The notes under the pieces were generated by a model. It was given only the letters and a program-made list of their open reading frames with translations. It had not been told where the DNA came from and ran no database searches. Made by a program: the position numbers and the translations under genes. From NCBI RefSeq assembly GCF_015751765.1, contig NZ_JADOTX010000001.1, positions 5,084,001 through 5,148,000 on the forward strand: DNA of 64,000 bases, written 5' to 3'. Origin of the DNA: Micromonospora ureilytica. Its GTDB lineage: Bacteria; Actinomycetota; Actinomycetes; Mycobacteriales; Micromonosporaceae. This document shows, piece by piece, positions 24,931-33,081 of this stretch. How positions within the stretch are numbered: position 1 is the stretch's first letter; every line of letters starts with the position of its first letter.

Positions 24931-26030
24931 GCCGCACCCGTGGCCGGCACGCCCGTGAGGTCGGTGACGATCCGTTGGCAGAGCACGGCCAGTGGGCCCT
25001 TGCCCCCGGCGGCCGGCGCCTCGCCCCGCTCCAGCCCACGGCAGAGCCCCGGCTCGGGGCGCAGTGTGCCGGCCAGCGGGAGGCCCAGCGCGCGTGCCAC
25101 CTCGGTCGCCCGCAGCCGCCCTGGGGCGGGCCCGCGCACCACGACCGAGAGCGCAGCGCAGTGCGGGGCGGCTGCGGCCACCACCCGTGTGGCCGCCGCG
25201 GTGGCGCGCAACTCGGCCGGCACGACGACGAACGCCTGGTCGGCGGCTTGCAGCGCCACCACTGCCGCGTCGTCCAACTGTCGGGGCAGGTCGATCACCA
25301 CGAAGTCCCGCCCACGCCGGGCCGCGTCGACGGTCGCCGCCATCGCCGTCGCTGGCAACGTCAGCATCTCGCCGCGGTCCCAGGAGAGCACCACGAGGTC
25401 ACCCCGGCTGGGCAGGGCCTGCACCAGCGCCGGGGCGTCCACCCGCCCGTCGGCGCTGGTGAGCGACGGCCAGCGCAGGCCCTCCAGCTGCTCCCAGCCC
25501 AGCACGAGGTCGAGACCACCACCGAGCGGGTCGGCGTCGACCAGGAGGGTGCGCAGCCGGGCCCGGGCGGCGGTCACCGCAAGACCACCGGCGAGCACAC
25601 TCGCGCCCGCACCACCCCGCCCACCGAGGACCGCGACGACCCGGGCGCCGACGCCGACCGGGCGCTCCGGATCGTGTTCGGCGAACCGATCCACCAGCCA
25701 CGGCTCCGCAGCCGGCAGCGTGGCGACGTGCTCGGCCCCGATCAGCTCGGCGATCTGCCAGCCCGGGTCGAGCTGACCGGCCCGGCCGAGCAGCACCAGC
25801 CGGGGCCGCTGCGGCAACCGGGCGCGTAGACACGCCTGCGCCTGATCGGCGCCGAGCAGCACCAGGGGCGCGGGAAGCCAACGGGTACGGGCAGCCGCTG
25901 GGTCGCGGGCGAGCTCCACCTCGGTCCCGCCAACGGCGGCGAGCCGGAGCACATCATCGAGCAGTTCGTCGTCGCCGGTGACGACCAGCGGGAGCCGGCG
26001 GATCGGCGGAACCGTGGTACGGGGTGGCAT
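24927..26030 (-). CDS. Septum-site-determining-like / CpaE-type MinD-family protein
   Basis: A 367-residue protein of the ParA/MinD superfamily, related to Rv3660c (Ssd) and CpaE. The N-terminal receiver-like region reads LPLVVTGDDELLDDVLRLAA. The NTPase core has VVAVLGGRGGAGASVLAGGL; this deviant Walker A lacks the Lys of KGGxGKS at both positions, so ATP hydrolysis is doubtful. TLLVDADPLGGGLDLVLGWE is the switch region, and VVIDLPRQLDDAAVVALQAA is Walker B-like. In the Tad system CpaE-like proteins localise the apparatus. ATG 26030 has GGAGG 5 bases upstream and begins the seven-gene operon. Confidence 0.85.
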   Translation of the reverse strand: MPPRTTVPPIRRLPLVVTGDDELLDDVLRLAAVGGTEVELARDPAAARTRWLPAPLVLLGADQAQACLRARLPQRPRLVLLGRAGQLDPGWQIAELIGAEHVATLPAAEPWLVDRFAEHDPERPVGVGARVVAVLGGRGGAGASVLAGGLAVTAARARLRTLLVDADPLGGGLDLVLGWEQLEGLRWPSLTSADGRVDAPALVQALPSRGDLVVLSWDRGEMLTLPATAMAATVDAARRGRDFVVIDLPRQLDDAAVVALQAADQAFVVVPAELRATAAATRVVAAAAPHCAALSVVVRGPAPGRLRATEVARALGLPLAGTLRPEPGLCRGLERGEAPAAGGKGPLAVLCQRIVTDLTGVPATGAA

Positions 26031-26209
26031 CGCGGCCTCCAGCGGTCGGACTCTGGTATGCCGCCGACAGTGCTCGGAATCCGCCCCGCAGGCCGCGCCA
26101 ATTCCGTCGCCTGTGGACAACCTGGTGGCCTGTGGAAAACCCCCGCTGAGACAGTTGATCTGCTACGGGCACGGGCACATCCGCAGCTAGCGCCGCTGAG
26201 CCAAAAACA

Positions 26210-26240
26210 GCGGGGCCGCTCCCGAAAGGAGCGGCCCCGC
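26210..26240 (-). terminator. Intrinsic terminator of the ECF sigma operon
   Basis: Perfect 13-base arms (26210-26222 and 26228-26240) around cgaaa. Reading leftward, it is followed by TGTTTTTGG, a true T-run, which is rare in such GC-rich DNA. It ends transcripts of the CU044_5270-type gene and lies upstream of the Tad operon. Confidence 0.85.
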
Positions 26241-26250
26241 GAGTCGGTGG

Positions 26251-27261
26251 TCAGCCGGGCTGATTTGTCCAAGCGGCATCGAGGATCACCTTGTACGAGC
26301 TGATCCGCACTGGCGACAGCGTCAACAGCTCATCGGCGAGCAATTCGCCCGTCTTCGGATCGAAGATCAGAAGGCATTGCTGGTCGTGTTCGCGGTCGTC
26401 GAAGGTGACGGCGACTCCTTTGCGGCCGGCACGGTCCGTGACCTGCCCCCGCCAGCGGAAGCCAGGCACGTCGGCGAGGACCCGCAGGACCGCAGCTCGG
26501 GTCGCACGCGGCACGACGTACTGCCCGTAGAGCGTGCCGACCCACTTACTCGCCGCCCCCGCGCCGTACTCGACCTTCAGCCGCTCCCGGAGCTCCGACG
26601 GGTCGGCCGACAGCGGCCTGAGCTCCTCGGGCGGCAGCGGAATGACGTCCGGTGCGGGGGTGCCGGTGGCTGCTGGTCGCCCAATGCTCTCGCGCTGCCA
26701 GTAGTCCCGAGACTCCTGGTCGGGGTACTGCGGCTCCAATTGAGTGCTGATCTGGTTACCGGTCCCGTCGGCGGCCTGCCAGAGCTTCGTCTCGCTGGCG
26801 AAGGCCACGTGGTGGCGGCCGTCGGCAGACGTCATCACCGGGTCGCCCCACAGCTTCGTGTGGTGATACATGTAGCGCCCGCTCTGGTGGTCGTACACCG
26901 CGTCTTTGATCTTGTCGGCTAGCATGCGCAGCTGCGGGCCGGCGGCCGGCGGGTCCGCGTCGAACTGGTACGCGACCGGCACGAGCACCAACCCCGCTGC
27001 CGCCGGCGGCCCGCCCGGCCCGTCCGGTGCGTCCTCACCGAACGGCTGGAGCACCGCCACGGCACCGACCGCGACCGCCAGCGTCCCGGCCGTCAGGACC
27101 AGCCGGCGGGTCGGGCGTACGCGACGATGCTCGGCGATCGTTTCGGTAGCGCTGGCGCGTTCGATCAGCTCGCGCGCCGAGACCAGCGGCGGCCCGACGG
27201 CGGCGTTCCGGGCCGGGTCGGCCGGGCCCAGAAGAGTACGGGTGCGCTCTGCTCCGAACAT
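26251..27261 (-). CDS. CU044_5270-family membrane protein, partner of an ECF sigma
   Basis: A 336-residue protein with a cytoplasmic N-terminus (about 50 residues), one transmembrane helix (RRLVLTAGTLAVAVGAVAVL) and a large extracellular domain. The domain, AVYDHQSGRYMYHHTKLWGD through TLYGQYVVPRATRAAVLRVL, is typical of the CU044_5270 family. That family is regularly encoded directly after an ECF sigma gene in actinobacteria and is assumed to sense an outside signal or act as anti-sigma. The ATG overlaps the sigma TGA by one base (TGATG). The pair ends at the intrinsic terminator 26210-26240. Confidence 0.82.
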   Translation of the reverse strand: MFGAERTRTLLGPADPARNAAVGPPLVSARELIERASATETIAEHRRVRPTRRLVLTAGTLAVAVGAVAVLQPFGEDAPDGPGGPPAAAGLVLVPVAYQFDADPPAAGPQLRMLADKIKDAVYDHQSGRYMYHHTKLWGDPVMTSADGRHHVAFASETKLWQAADGTGNQISTQLEPQYPDQESRDYWQRESIGRPAATGTPAPDVIPLPPEELRPLSADPSELRERLKVEYGAGAASKWVGTLYGQYVVPRATRAAVLRVLADVPGFRWRGQVTDRAGRKGVAVTFDDREHDQQCLLIFDPKTGELLADELLTLSPVRISSYKVILDAAWTNQPG

Positions 27262-27827
27262 CACAGATCCTCTCGAATGGTCACCAACACCGGTCGACGC
27301 CGGGTCGGTGCGGGCCGGTCCGACATTGCTTCGGCAAGACGCCGACGGGCGCGGTGCAGCCGCACTGCGGCGGTCGCCCCGGTGCAGCCGAGAACCTTGG
27401 CCGCCTCGGACACCGTCAGCTCCTCCCAGCCGACCAGCCGGAGGATTTCCTGGTCGAGGTCATTGAGGGTGACCAGAGCGGCCCAAATGTCGGCGACCCC
27501 GACGGTCGTGTCGGCACCCGACGATCCGGCCAGTCGCTCGAGGTCGACATCGGTGATCGAGAGGAGGTCCGGGGCGGCACGCCGCGACCGCCACTGGTTC
27601 GCCAGAAGGCGCCGGGCCACCCCGTACAGCCAGGGCAGGCTGCGGTCCGGCACCTCGGCGCGGCGACGCCAGGCGACGACGAAGACCTCCTGGGCAAGCT
27701 CCGCCGAGGCATCCCGGTCAGCGAGCCGACGCAGGCCGTACCGGACCATGTGCTCGTACTCGGCGGCGTAGAGCCTGGTGAACCAGCCCTCGTCCCGCTG
27801 CTTCGGTGGACCCACCCGAACCCCCAT
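27261..27827 (-). CDS. ECF RNA polymerase sigma factor
   Basis: A 188-residue sigma-70 ECF protein. Region 2 is FTRLYAAEYEHMVRYGLRRL, then AQEVFVVAWRRRAEV and the -10 recognition part LPWLYGVARRLLANQWRSRR. Region 4 is DQEILRLVGWEELTVSEAAK, then VLGCTGATAAVRLHRARRRL, the helix-turn-helix for the -35. ATG 27827 is preceded by GAGG; an in-frame extension to 27971 has no family support. It is co-transcribed with the downstream membrane protein, which probably controls it. No zinc anti-sigma domain is present, unlike the pair at 55-56 kb. Confidence 0.87.
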   Translation of the reverse strand: MGVRVGPPKQRDEGWFTRLYAAEYEHMVRYGLRRLADRDASAELAQEVFVVAWRRRAEVPDRSLPWLYGVARRLLANQWRSRRAAPDLLSITDVDLERLAGSSGADTTVGVADIWAALVTLNDLDQEILRLVGWEELTVSEAAKVLGCTGATAAVRLHRARRRLAEAMSDRPAPTRRRPVLVTIREDL

Positions 27828-27925
27828 TGCCTCGGCGACTCTCACAGTGGCTTGTGTCGCTGAGGACCCCGGGATTACCGCGCGGCCGAGGGCGGGTGCC
27901 GCCCACCGGGAAACGAACGCTGCGG

Positions 27926-29116
27926 TCAGTCGTCGATTGCCTGGTAGACGGTGGTCCAGAAGTCGTGCCACATCGGCAGCCGCTGGTCACCAGCGTGCGC
28001 CCGCTGCATGAACACGAGCGTCGTCAGGTCCTCGGCGGGATCGTTGTACCAGGCGGTGCCATAGAAACCGGGCCATCCGTAACTGCCGACCGAGGGCCCG
28101 AGGTGCGTACGCCGGGTCCGGACCGACATTCCGAAACCCCAGCCGATGGCGTCGAAGTAGCCGGGCCAGAACCCGGAGATGGCCTTCTGCGTCGGGGTCA
28201 GGTGGTCGCTCGTCATCAGCGTCACCGCCGTCCGCGACAGCACCCGCTCGCCGCCGTGGGAACCGCCAGCGAGCAGAGCCGACGCGAAGGCGAGGTAGTC
28301 CTGGGCGGTCGACACCAGCCCACCGCCACCGGACTCGAACAGCCGCGGTCGACTGAACCGCCCGTCGGGAGCGTCTTCGACGGGCGGCTCGCCGGTCGCG
28401 GCGTTGTCCTGCTCGTACGCCGTCGCGAACCGGCCGATGCTCTCGCTACCCACGCTGAAGCCGGTGTCGGCCATTCCCAGCGGCATGCACACCCGCTCAC
28501 GCACGGCATCGCCGAAGGACATGCCGGTGGCTCGGGAGATCAGCACACCTGTCACGTTGGCGGCGGTGTCGTACATCCAGCGCTCACCCGGCTGGTGGAC
28601 GAGCGGAAGGTCACCGAGCTGGCGGATCCACTCATCCTGCGACGGATATTCGAGTGCGTTCAGCGCGTCGGCGATCGGGACCGTTCCCGGCTCGGCCGGG
28701 ACCATGCCGGTGCCGAGGGTGCCGTCCAGGACGTCCCGCAGCGTTATCGGGCGTTCCGCCGGGACGGTGTCGTCCAGTGGGCCCTGGGGATCGGCGAGCA
28801 CTGTCATGCCCGCCAACTCCGGGAGGAGATCGTCGACCGGGTCGTCGAGGCGGAGAGTGCAGTCCTCGACGAGGGTCATCGCACACGCGGCGACGATCGG
28901 CTTCGACATCGAGCCCAGGCGACAGATCGTGTCGACCGCCATCGGCGTCTGCGACCCGGGGCCTTCGAACGCGAGATAACCCGTTGCCTCGATGTGCACC
29001 TCGCCGTGCCGGGCGAGGACGACCACCATGCCTGGGACGAGGCTCGACTCGACGTGGCGCTCAAGCAACCCTTGCAGCCGAGCCAGCCGTTTCGACGAGA
29101 AGCCACCAGCAGCCAC
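27926..29116 (-). CDS. Serine hydrolase, beta-lactamase class C / esterase fold
   Basis: A 396-residue protein of the serine beta-lactamase-like family (penicillin-binding, esterase EstB type). The nucleophile motif SxxK is CRLGSMSKPIVAACA. The Tyr motif is ERWMYDTAANVTGVLI, and the third motif region is THLGPSVGSYGWPGFYGTAW. No signal peptide is present, so it is probably cytoplasmic and more likely an esterase or peptidase than a resistance enzyme. GTG 29116 has AGGGGG 6 bases upstream; an in-frame TTG at 29131 overlaps that site and is less likely. Confidence 0.85.
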   Translation of the reverse strand: MAAGGFSSKRLARLQGLLERHVESSLVPGMVVVLARHGEVHIEATGYLAFEGPGSQTPMAVDTICRLGSMSKPIVAACAMTLVEDCTLRLDDPVDDLLPELAGMTVLADPQGPLDDTVPAERPITLRDVLDGTLGTGMVPAEPGTVPIADALNALEYPSQDEWIRQLGDLPLVHQPGERWMYDTAANVTGVLISRATGMSFGDAVRERVCMPLGMADTGFSVGSESIGRFATAYEQDNAATGEPPVEDAPDGRFSRPRLFESGGGGLVSTAQDYLAFASALLAGGSHGGERVLSRTAVTLMTSDHLTPTQKAISGFWPGYFDAIGWGFGMSVRTRRTHLGPSVGSYGWPGFYGTAWYNDPAEDLTTLVFMQRAHAGDQRLPMWHDFWTTVYQAIDD

Positions 29117-29244
29117 CTGTTTCCCCCTCAACTCGTCCCGTTCGGCAAATTACACGGCAGGCGGTGATCGCACGGTCCACGACGAGGTGGGGAGGGAAGC
29201 CCGTCCGAGCAGCACCGCTCAGCACATGCGCTTCCCGCGCTGGG

Positions 29245-29284
29245 GCGTTTCCGTGGGGGAAAGGGACGACCCCCGTCGGGGGGA
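29245..29284. repeat. Dispersed repeat, copy A (matches 34307-34344)
   Basis: GCGTTTCCG (29245-29253) and a 25-base stretch at 29260-29284 beginning AAAGGGACGACCCCCGTC recur in the same order and orientation at 34307-34344. Only half of the hairpin found in copy B is present here. Together the two copies flank the accessory genes between 29.3 and 34.3 kb. Confidence 0.75.
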
Positions 29285-29316
29285 AAGTGACCTGACGTAG
29301 CAGCGAGTGTGATCAA

Positions 29317-29859
29317 GTGCCGTACCGCGTGGTCAGACGTACCGGTAGTGCTGTCGAGCATGATCGGGAATCGCCACGCGGTACGGCGTCCGCTGACGAT
29401 CCGCTGACTTTGGAATGGCGCGCTGCGGGCGCCCGAGGACGGCCGGAGGCCGCCCGCAGGGCAGTCCGCGAGCGAGCATCAGCCCGACCTCTGCCTTGCA
29501 AAAATCATGCGGCATGTCGGCGGGCGTCGACTGCTGCTGCTGAACTGCTCGGGCCCGTCATCGAGCAGGTGGTCGAACGGATTGCCGCCGGCGATTTCGC
29601 CGGCCTAGCGCGGGACTACTCGCGGTCGGGCCAAGACCTGGGCCTGTGGGCCCGCGAGCACCCCGCGACGTTCATCCCAATGCCGCCTGAGGCGTGGCAC
29701 CACGTCGACGCCTACTTCCTTGCTGACCACGGCGTTTGGAAGGTCGATGTCGACCTGTGGTCTCAGGAGGAAGGGCGGAGCGACATGACCTTGCAGGTGA
29801 AGGTCTGGGAAGAGGCCGACGCGATCAAGCTGGCCATTGATGACCTGCACACTCTCTAG
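29317..29859 (+). CDS. Hypothetical protein with uncertain or damaged 5' end
   Basis: The open frame is 180 codons from GTG 29317, but only the last about 105 codons look like a real gene. From LLGPVIEQVVERIAAGDFAG through AYFLADHGVWKVDVDLWSQE to ADAIKLAIDDLHTL it resembles small actinobacterial proteins of unknown function that end in DVDLWTxEEGRSDLTL and DDLH. Upstream of about 29540 the codon use is not host-like and no ribosome site precedes a plausible start. The original start may be lost, or an alternative GTG near 29569 may be used. The sequence begins just inside the 29319-29387 inverted repeat. Possibly a remnant. Confidence 0.45.
   Translation: MPYRVVRRTGSAVEHDRESPRGTASADDPLTLEWRAAGARGRPEAARRAVRERASARPLPCKNHAACRRASTAAAELLGPVIEQVVERIAAGDFAGLARDYSRSGQDLGLWAREHPATFIPMPPEAWHHVDAYFLADHGVWKVDVDLWSQEEGRSDMTLQVKVWEEADAIKLAIDDLHTL
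29319..29387. repeat. 14-base inverted repeat with 41-base spacer
   Basis: GCCGTACCGCGTGG (29319-29332) and its exact complement (29374-29387). It covers the beginning of the damaged-looking open frame at 29317. Confidence 0.65.
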
Positions 29860-29904
29860 CAACGGCCACCCTCACCGCACCGCCAGTTAGGAAGGACGAA
29901 GATC

Positions 29905-29952
29905 ATGGCCGACAAGGACCTGGTGGGCCAGATCAATGCGCGAAGTGCTTGA
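29905..29952 (+). pseudogene. Truncated gene start (15 codons)
   Basis: ATG 29905 follows AGGAAGGA at 8 bases, a good ribosome site, and encodes MADKDLVGQINARSA before a stop. The first about 12 residues resemble the start of short actinobacterial DUF2630-type proteins as I remember them. The frame is then lost near 29940. It may be the 5' stub of a gene whose remainder was replaced by other DNA; a real 15-residue peptide cannot be excluded. Confidence 0.35.
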
Positions 29953-30102
29953 CCGTTCGTGCCCCCTGGTGACCGGCGGGGGTACCGGCTACTGGCACGT
30001 TGATTGCACGGCGCATCGGATGAATCCCGCCTTCCGCTACGGTGACGCTTCACGGATCGCGCCCTTACCGTCGTAGGCCTCGCCGTTCAGGGGGTAACGC
30101 GC

Positions 30103-30714
30103 ATGCGAAGGACTAGCCGCATGGTGTGGTGGCCGCTCAGCATCTGCCTGATGGTGACGCCGGCTGCCTGTACGTCCTCAAAAGGGTCCAGCCAGGGTGA
30201 GGCCCGATCACCGGCACCAACTGCATCTCTGAGGGCTGACCCCAGCGCGTCCCCGTCAACCGACGGGAGCGCTAGGCAGGAGTCATGCACTGTCTCGGGC
30301 TTTCCGCTACAGGAACCGCCGACAGATTATCGGCTCGTGGGAGAGGACGTTGCGGTACCTGACCGGACGGTGCTTCAAGCAGAGGAATCGGGGGAAGCGG
30401 ATCCGGCAGCCCGGCTGTTCGCCAAATGGGGATTGGTCGTACGCGGCGGCGCAGTGGTTGATCTTCGGGTGGCACCTGGCTGGGAGGACAGGGCACGTCT
30501 CGGATGGGGCTCTTCAGTGGTGCCAGCCGTGAGCGCCCATGTGCGTGCCTGCACACCTGTCGATGACCAACCTCAGTGGCTGGCCTTTGTCGGCGGCACG
30601 TGGGTTGCGCGGGCAACCTGCCTACCGCTGACAATTCGGTCGCGGGGGCAGACGGCACAAGTGCAGCTGGGTATCGGTGTCCCATGCGACGGGACTGACA
30701 CGCCGAGTTCCTAG
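30103..30714 (+). CDS. Putative secreted lipoprotein, hypothetical
   Basis: A 203-residue protein with an N-terminal signal MRRTSRMVWWPLSICLMVTP and a possible lipobox PAAC at about residue 20-23. A Ser/Pro/Ala-rich spacer follows, then a domain with three later Cys residues (ESCTVSG, VRACTPV, ARATCLPL) that could make disulfides outside the cell. The start has GGGGG about 8 bases upstream. I recognise no family. Codon third positions are less GC-biased than in the flanking core genes, consistent with acquired DNA. It stands alone between two poor-quality intergenic stretches. Confidence 0.6.
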   Translation: MRRTSRMVWWPLSICLMVTPAACTSSKGSSQGEARSPAPTASLRADPSASPSTDGSARQESCTVSGFPLQEPPTDYRLVGEDVAVPDRTVLQAEESGEADPAARLFAKWGLVVRGGAVVDLRVAPGWEDRARLGWGSSVVPAVSAHVRACTPVDDQPQWLAFVGGTWVARATCLPLTIRSRGQTAQVQLGIGVPCDGTDTPSS

Positions 30715-31194
30715 TACTCCAACTGTGGACTATCGGGGAAATTACTGATGGCCGCCCCCAATCGCACGGCGGGCCTCAGAGCCATCTCCGCCGTGAGTCT
30801 CACGCACCGTGGAGTGGGCCAGGGTCTGCTCGGCTCTGCCTGGGACTCATGGTGGAGATGGCGACCCGCGCAACCACCGACTACCGCACCGTCCGGACGG
30901 GCATCCCCCATCTCTGTCGTAGATCCCTGCCCGGAGGGCAAACAGCTTCTGCCGTCCGCCAACGCGGCCGGCCGGGCCGGCCGATGCCGGCCGGAGGTCG
31001 CCAGCAGGCCGGGGCCGGGCCGGCGCGGCCCGCTTTGATCCTAAAGAGAGCATTTCGGCAGTGGGGCTTGACGGATCACAAAGCTTGACGGATCACAGGC
31101 GTGAGTAATTCATTCACGCGCTGCCTCTTTGCTGCCTCGCTGCCTGAGGCTCGCTTACAGGTCCTGTGCAAATCGTCCGGTTGCCCACGCGTTA
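30715..31194. other. Intergenic stretch, no supported gene
   Basis: 480 bases with open frames of poor coding quality. It contains GGCCGGCC-type simple repeats at about 30965-31030, a 15-base direct repeat at 31066-31097, and little else. It may be degraded DNA of an earlier insertion. Confidence 0.5.
31066..31097. repeat. Tandem 15-base direct repeat
   Basis: GCTTGACGGATCACA occurs at 31066-31080 and again at 31083-31097, period 17. It lies about 100 bases upstream of the TmrB-like gene; it could be an operator pair or a short duplication. Confidence 0.65.
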
Positions 31195-31731
31195 ATGTGC
31201 TCCGTGATCGTATGGCTCAACGGCACTCACGGCGCGGGCAAGACGACGACCAGCGCACTCGTGCAACAACTGATCCCGGATTCCCGGGTGTTCGACGCCG
31301 AGAAAGTCGGCGAAACACTCATGGACATCACGCCGGGGCTGCCCGAGACGGACAACTTCCAGCACTGGCCACCGTGGCGACAGCTCGTCGTCGAGACCGC
31401 CCGCCGCGTACTCGACTACACCGGCGGCACTTTGGTAATACCCATGACCGTCCTGGTCGAGCAGTATTGGCGCGAAATCAGTACGGGCCTAGCCCAACAC
31501 GCCATCCCGGTAAGGCACTTCGTCCTCCACGCTGATCAAGACACCCTTCGCTGGCGGATCGAGGGAGAACACCCCGTTCCGTCGCCGTTTCGTCTCAAGT
31601 ACCTCGAGCCCTACGCCGAGGCGGCCCGCACGTGGCTGCATGCCGAGGCCGAGGTCGTCGACACCACGCACCTGACTCCCGCCCAAGCCGCCATGCAGAT
31701 CGTCCTACGAGCTACCGGGGGAAGCCCATGA
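31195..31731 (+). CDS. TmrB-like AAA/P-loop ATPase (putative tunicamycin-resistance type)
   Basis: A 178-residue P-loop protein. MCSVIVWLNGTHGAGKTTTS holds Walker A (GTHGAGKTT), as in Bacillus TmrB and related nucleotide-kinase-like ATPases. WPPWRQLVVETARRVLDYTG and VIPMTVLVEQYWREI follow the family. The C-terminal part has RWRIEGEHP and a final DTTHLTPAQAA. TmrB lowers tunicamycin sensitivity by an uncertain mechanism, so resistance here is inference. ATG 31195 has no clear ribosome site; GTG 31204 is another option. The MFS pump gene on the opposite strand ends 26 bases away, suggesting a small resistance cluster. Confidence 0.7.
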   Translation: MCSVIVWLNGTHGAGKTTTSALVQQLIPDSRVFDAEKVGETLMDITPGLPETDNFQHWPPWRQLVVETARRVLDYTGGTLVIPMTVLVEQYWREISTGLAQHAIPVRHFVLHADQDTLRWRIEGEHPVPSPFRLKYLEPYAEAARTWLHAEAEVVDTTHLTPAQAAMQIVLRATGGSP

Positions 31732-31756
31732 GACCCAACTTCGCCGGCACGCTCTC

Positions 31757-33022
31757 TCAGCCAGACAACAGCGACCCGTCCACCTGTCGTCGGACCAGCG
31801 CCATCGTCAATGATCCCGCGAGCAGGAAGAGCACGCCGAGAAGAATCCAACCGGGCCAGCCGTGCTCAAGCGCGGTCGCCGTCACGACCAGCGGCGCGAG
31901 CATCGAGCCCAGTGCCGCTCCGGTCTGGCTGACACCCTGGTACGCGCCGACGTTGGCGGGGTCGGCAAGCTCGAAGGCGAGCGTCCAACTGCCTGCCTCG
32001 GACAGGATCTCGGCGAGGCTGTGTGCCACGGTCGCGAGCGTCAGCATCACCACGACGACAGTGATCGTGCCGTGGGCGGACAGGGCGTACAGCCCACAGG
32101 CCAGCGCGAGCAAGGTACCGGCCCCGGCGACCGCGCGGCCGGCCGAGCGGATGGTTTTCGCTCCGCGTGCCGCCCAGACCTGAAGCAGGGACACTATGAC
32201 GGTGTTCAATGCCAGCAGCGCCGCGATGGTCGCCGGGGGTGCCTTCGTCGAGCCGGCGACCCAGAGTGGTACCCCCACCGTGAGCATGCCAACTTGCATG
32301 CTCATGACGGCGTAGAGGCCGGTGATGGCCAGATAGGTCCGGTCGCGCAGTGGTGATTGGCGTACGCCGGCCGTCCGAGACCCGTCGGTCGCGATGAGCT
32401 CGGCGCCGCGGTCCATCCGGCGCAGCAAGAATGCGGAGACGAACAACAGTGCTCCGGTGGTGAACATCGCCAGCAGATATGCCAGTTTCGTGTCGAGCAC
32501 GAGGGCGACGGCTGCCAGCGCGGTTCCCACGCCGATGAAGGCGTTGGTGACCACCCGTAGGCGGGCACGCATCTCCACGCGGTCCGGCCCGGTGAACGAC
32601 TCGGCGATCATCGTCGTCAGGGCGGTGCGCTGCATGGCCTGTTGTCCGACGGCGGCACAGGCGACGACAACGAACGCGGCCGGGGTGTGGACCAGGAGGT
32701 AGGCCATCAGCGCCAGGCCCTGGCCGGCGGTCGTGGCGAGCAGCACCCGGCGCGCGCCGACGACACGGGCCAGGTAGCCCGCAGCCAACGCAGCGGCGAC
32801 GGCGACCGCCCCGGCGATCGTCAACCCGAGCCCGACCGTGGTCGCGGCGAAGCCGGCGACGTGTGTGAAGAACAGCACGCTGACGCTGAAGAAGACTCCC
32901 TTGGAAAGCGAGCTGGCCATGGTGGCCCAGGTCAGCACGCGGGCGACGGGATCGTCCGGACGCAGGTACCGCCGAACCCAGCCGGCCGCCGGCGACCTGT
33001 GGCGGTCTGTCACAAGAAGCAT
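31757..33022 (-). CDS. MFS transporter, drug-efflux-like
   Basis: A 421-residue, 12-helix major facilitator. The N-terminal half has LGLTIAGAVAVAAALAAGYL, then ARVVGARRVLLATTAGQGLA, matching the loop 2-3 region of MFS pumps. The central loop is LLRRMDRGAELIATDGSRTA. Helices from LTVGVPLWVAGS onward form the second half. The substrate is unknown. Its ATG at 33022 lies 57 bases from the ATG of a divergent ArsR-type regulator, with an imperfect inverted repeat (33063-33081) between, so the regulator probably represses it. MFS genes paired with such regulators commonly export toxic compounds. Confidence 0.82.
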   Translation of the reverse strand: MLLVTDRHRSPAAGWVRRYLRPDDPVARVLTWATMASSLSKGVFFSVSVLFFTHVAGFAATTVGLGLTIAGAVAVAAALAAGYLARVVGARRVLLATTAGQGLALMAYLLVHTPAAFVVVACAAVGQQAMQRTALTTMIAESFTGPDRVEMRARLRVVTNAFIGVGTALAAVALVLDTKLAYLLAMFTTGALLFVSAFLLRRMDRGAELIATDGSRTAGVRQSPLRDRTYLAITGLYAVMSMQVGMLTVGVPLWVAGSTKAPPATIAALLALNTVIVSLLQVWAARGAKTIRSAGRAVAGAGTLLALACGLYALSAHGTITVVVVMLTLATVAHSLAEILSEAGSWTLAFELADPANVGAYQGVSQTGAALGSMLAPLVVTATALEHGWPGWILLGVLFLLAGSLTMALVRRQVDGSLLSG

Positions 33023-33062
33023 GCCGTCAGTTATCGCAGCGTGCCGGACGGCCAGGCCAACG

Positions 33063-33081
33063 ATGTAGCCTTTTGCTTCAT
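33063..33081. promoter_or_regulatory. Imperfect inverted repeat overlapping the regulator start
   Basis: ATGTAGC-ctttt-GCTTCAT, 6 of 7 positions paired. It covers the regulator ATG at 33080 and lies in the shared divergent region, so it could be the operator for autoregulation and for the MFS gene. Confidence 0.45.

Noticed and set aside
30748-31038. Forward frame of 96 codons in the accessory gap
   Set aside because: Second half is encoded by GGCCGGCC simple repeats and there is no ribosome site; probably noncoding.
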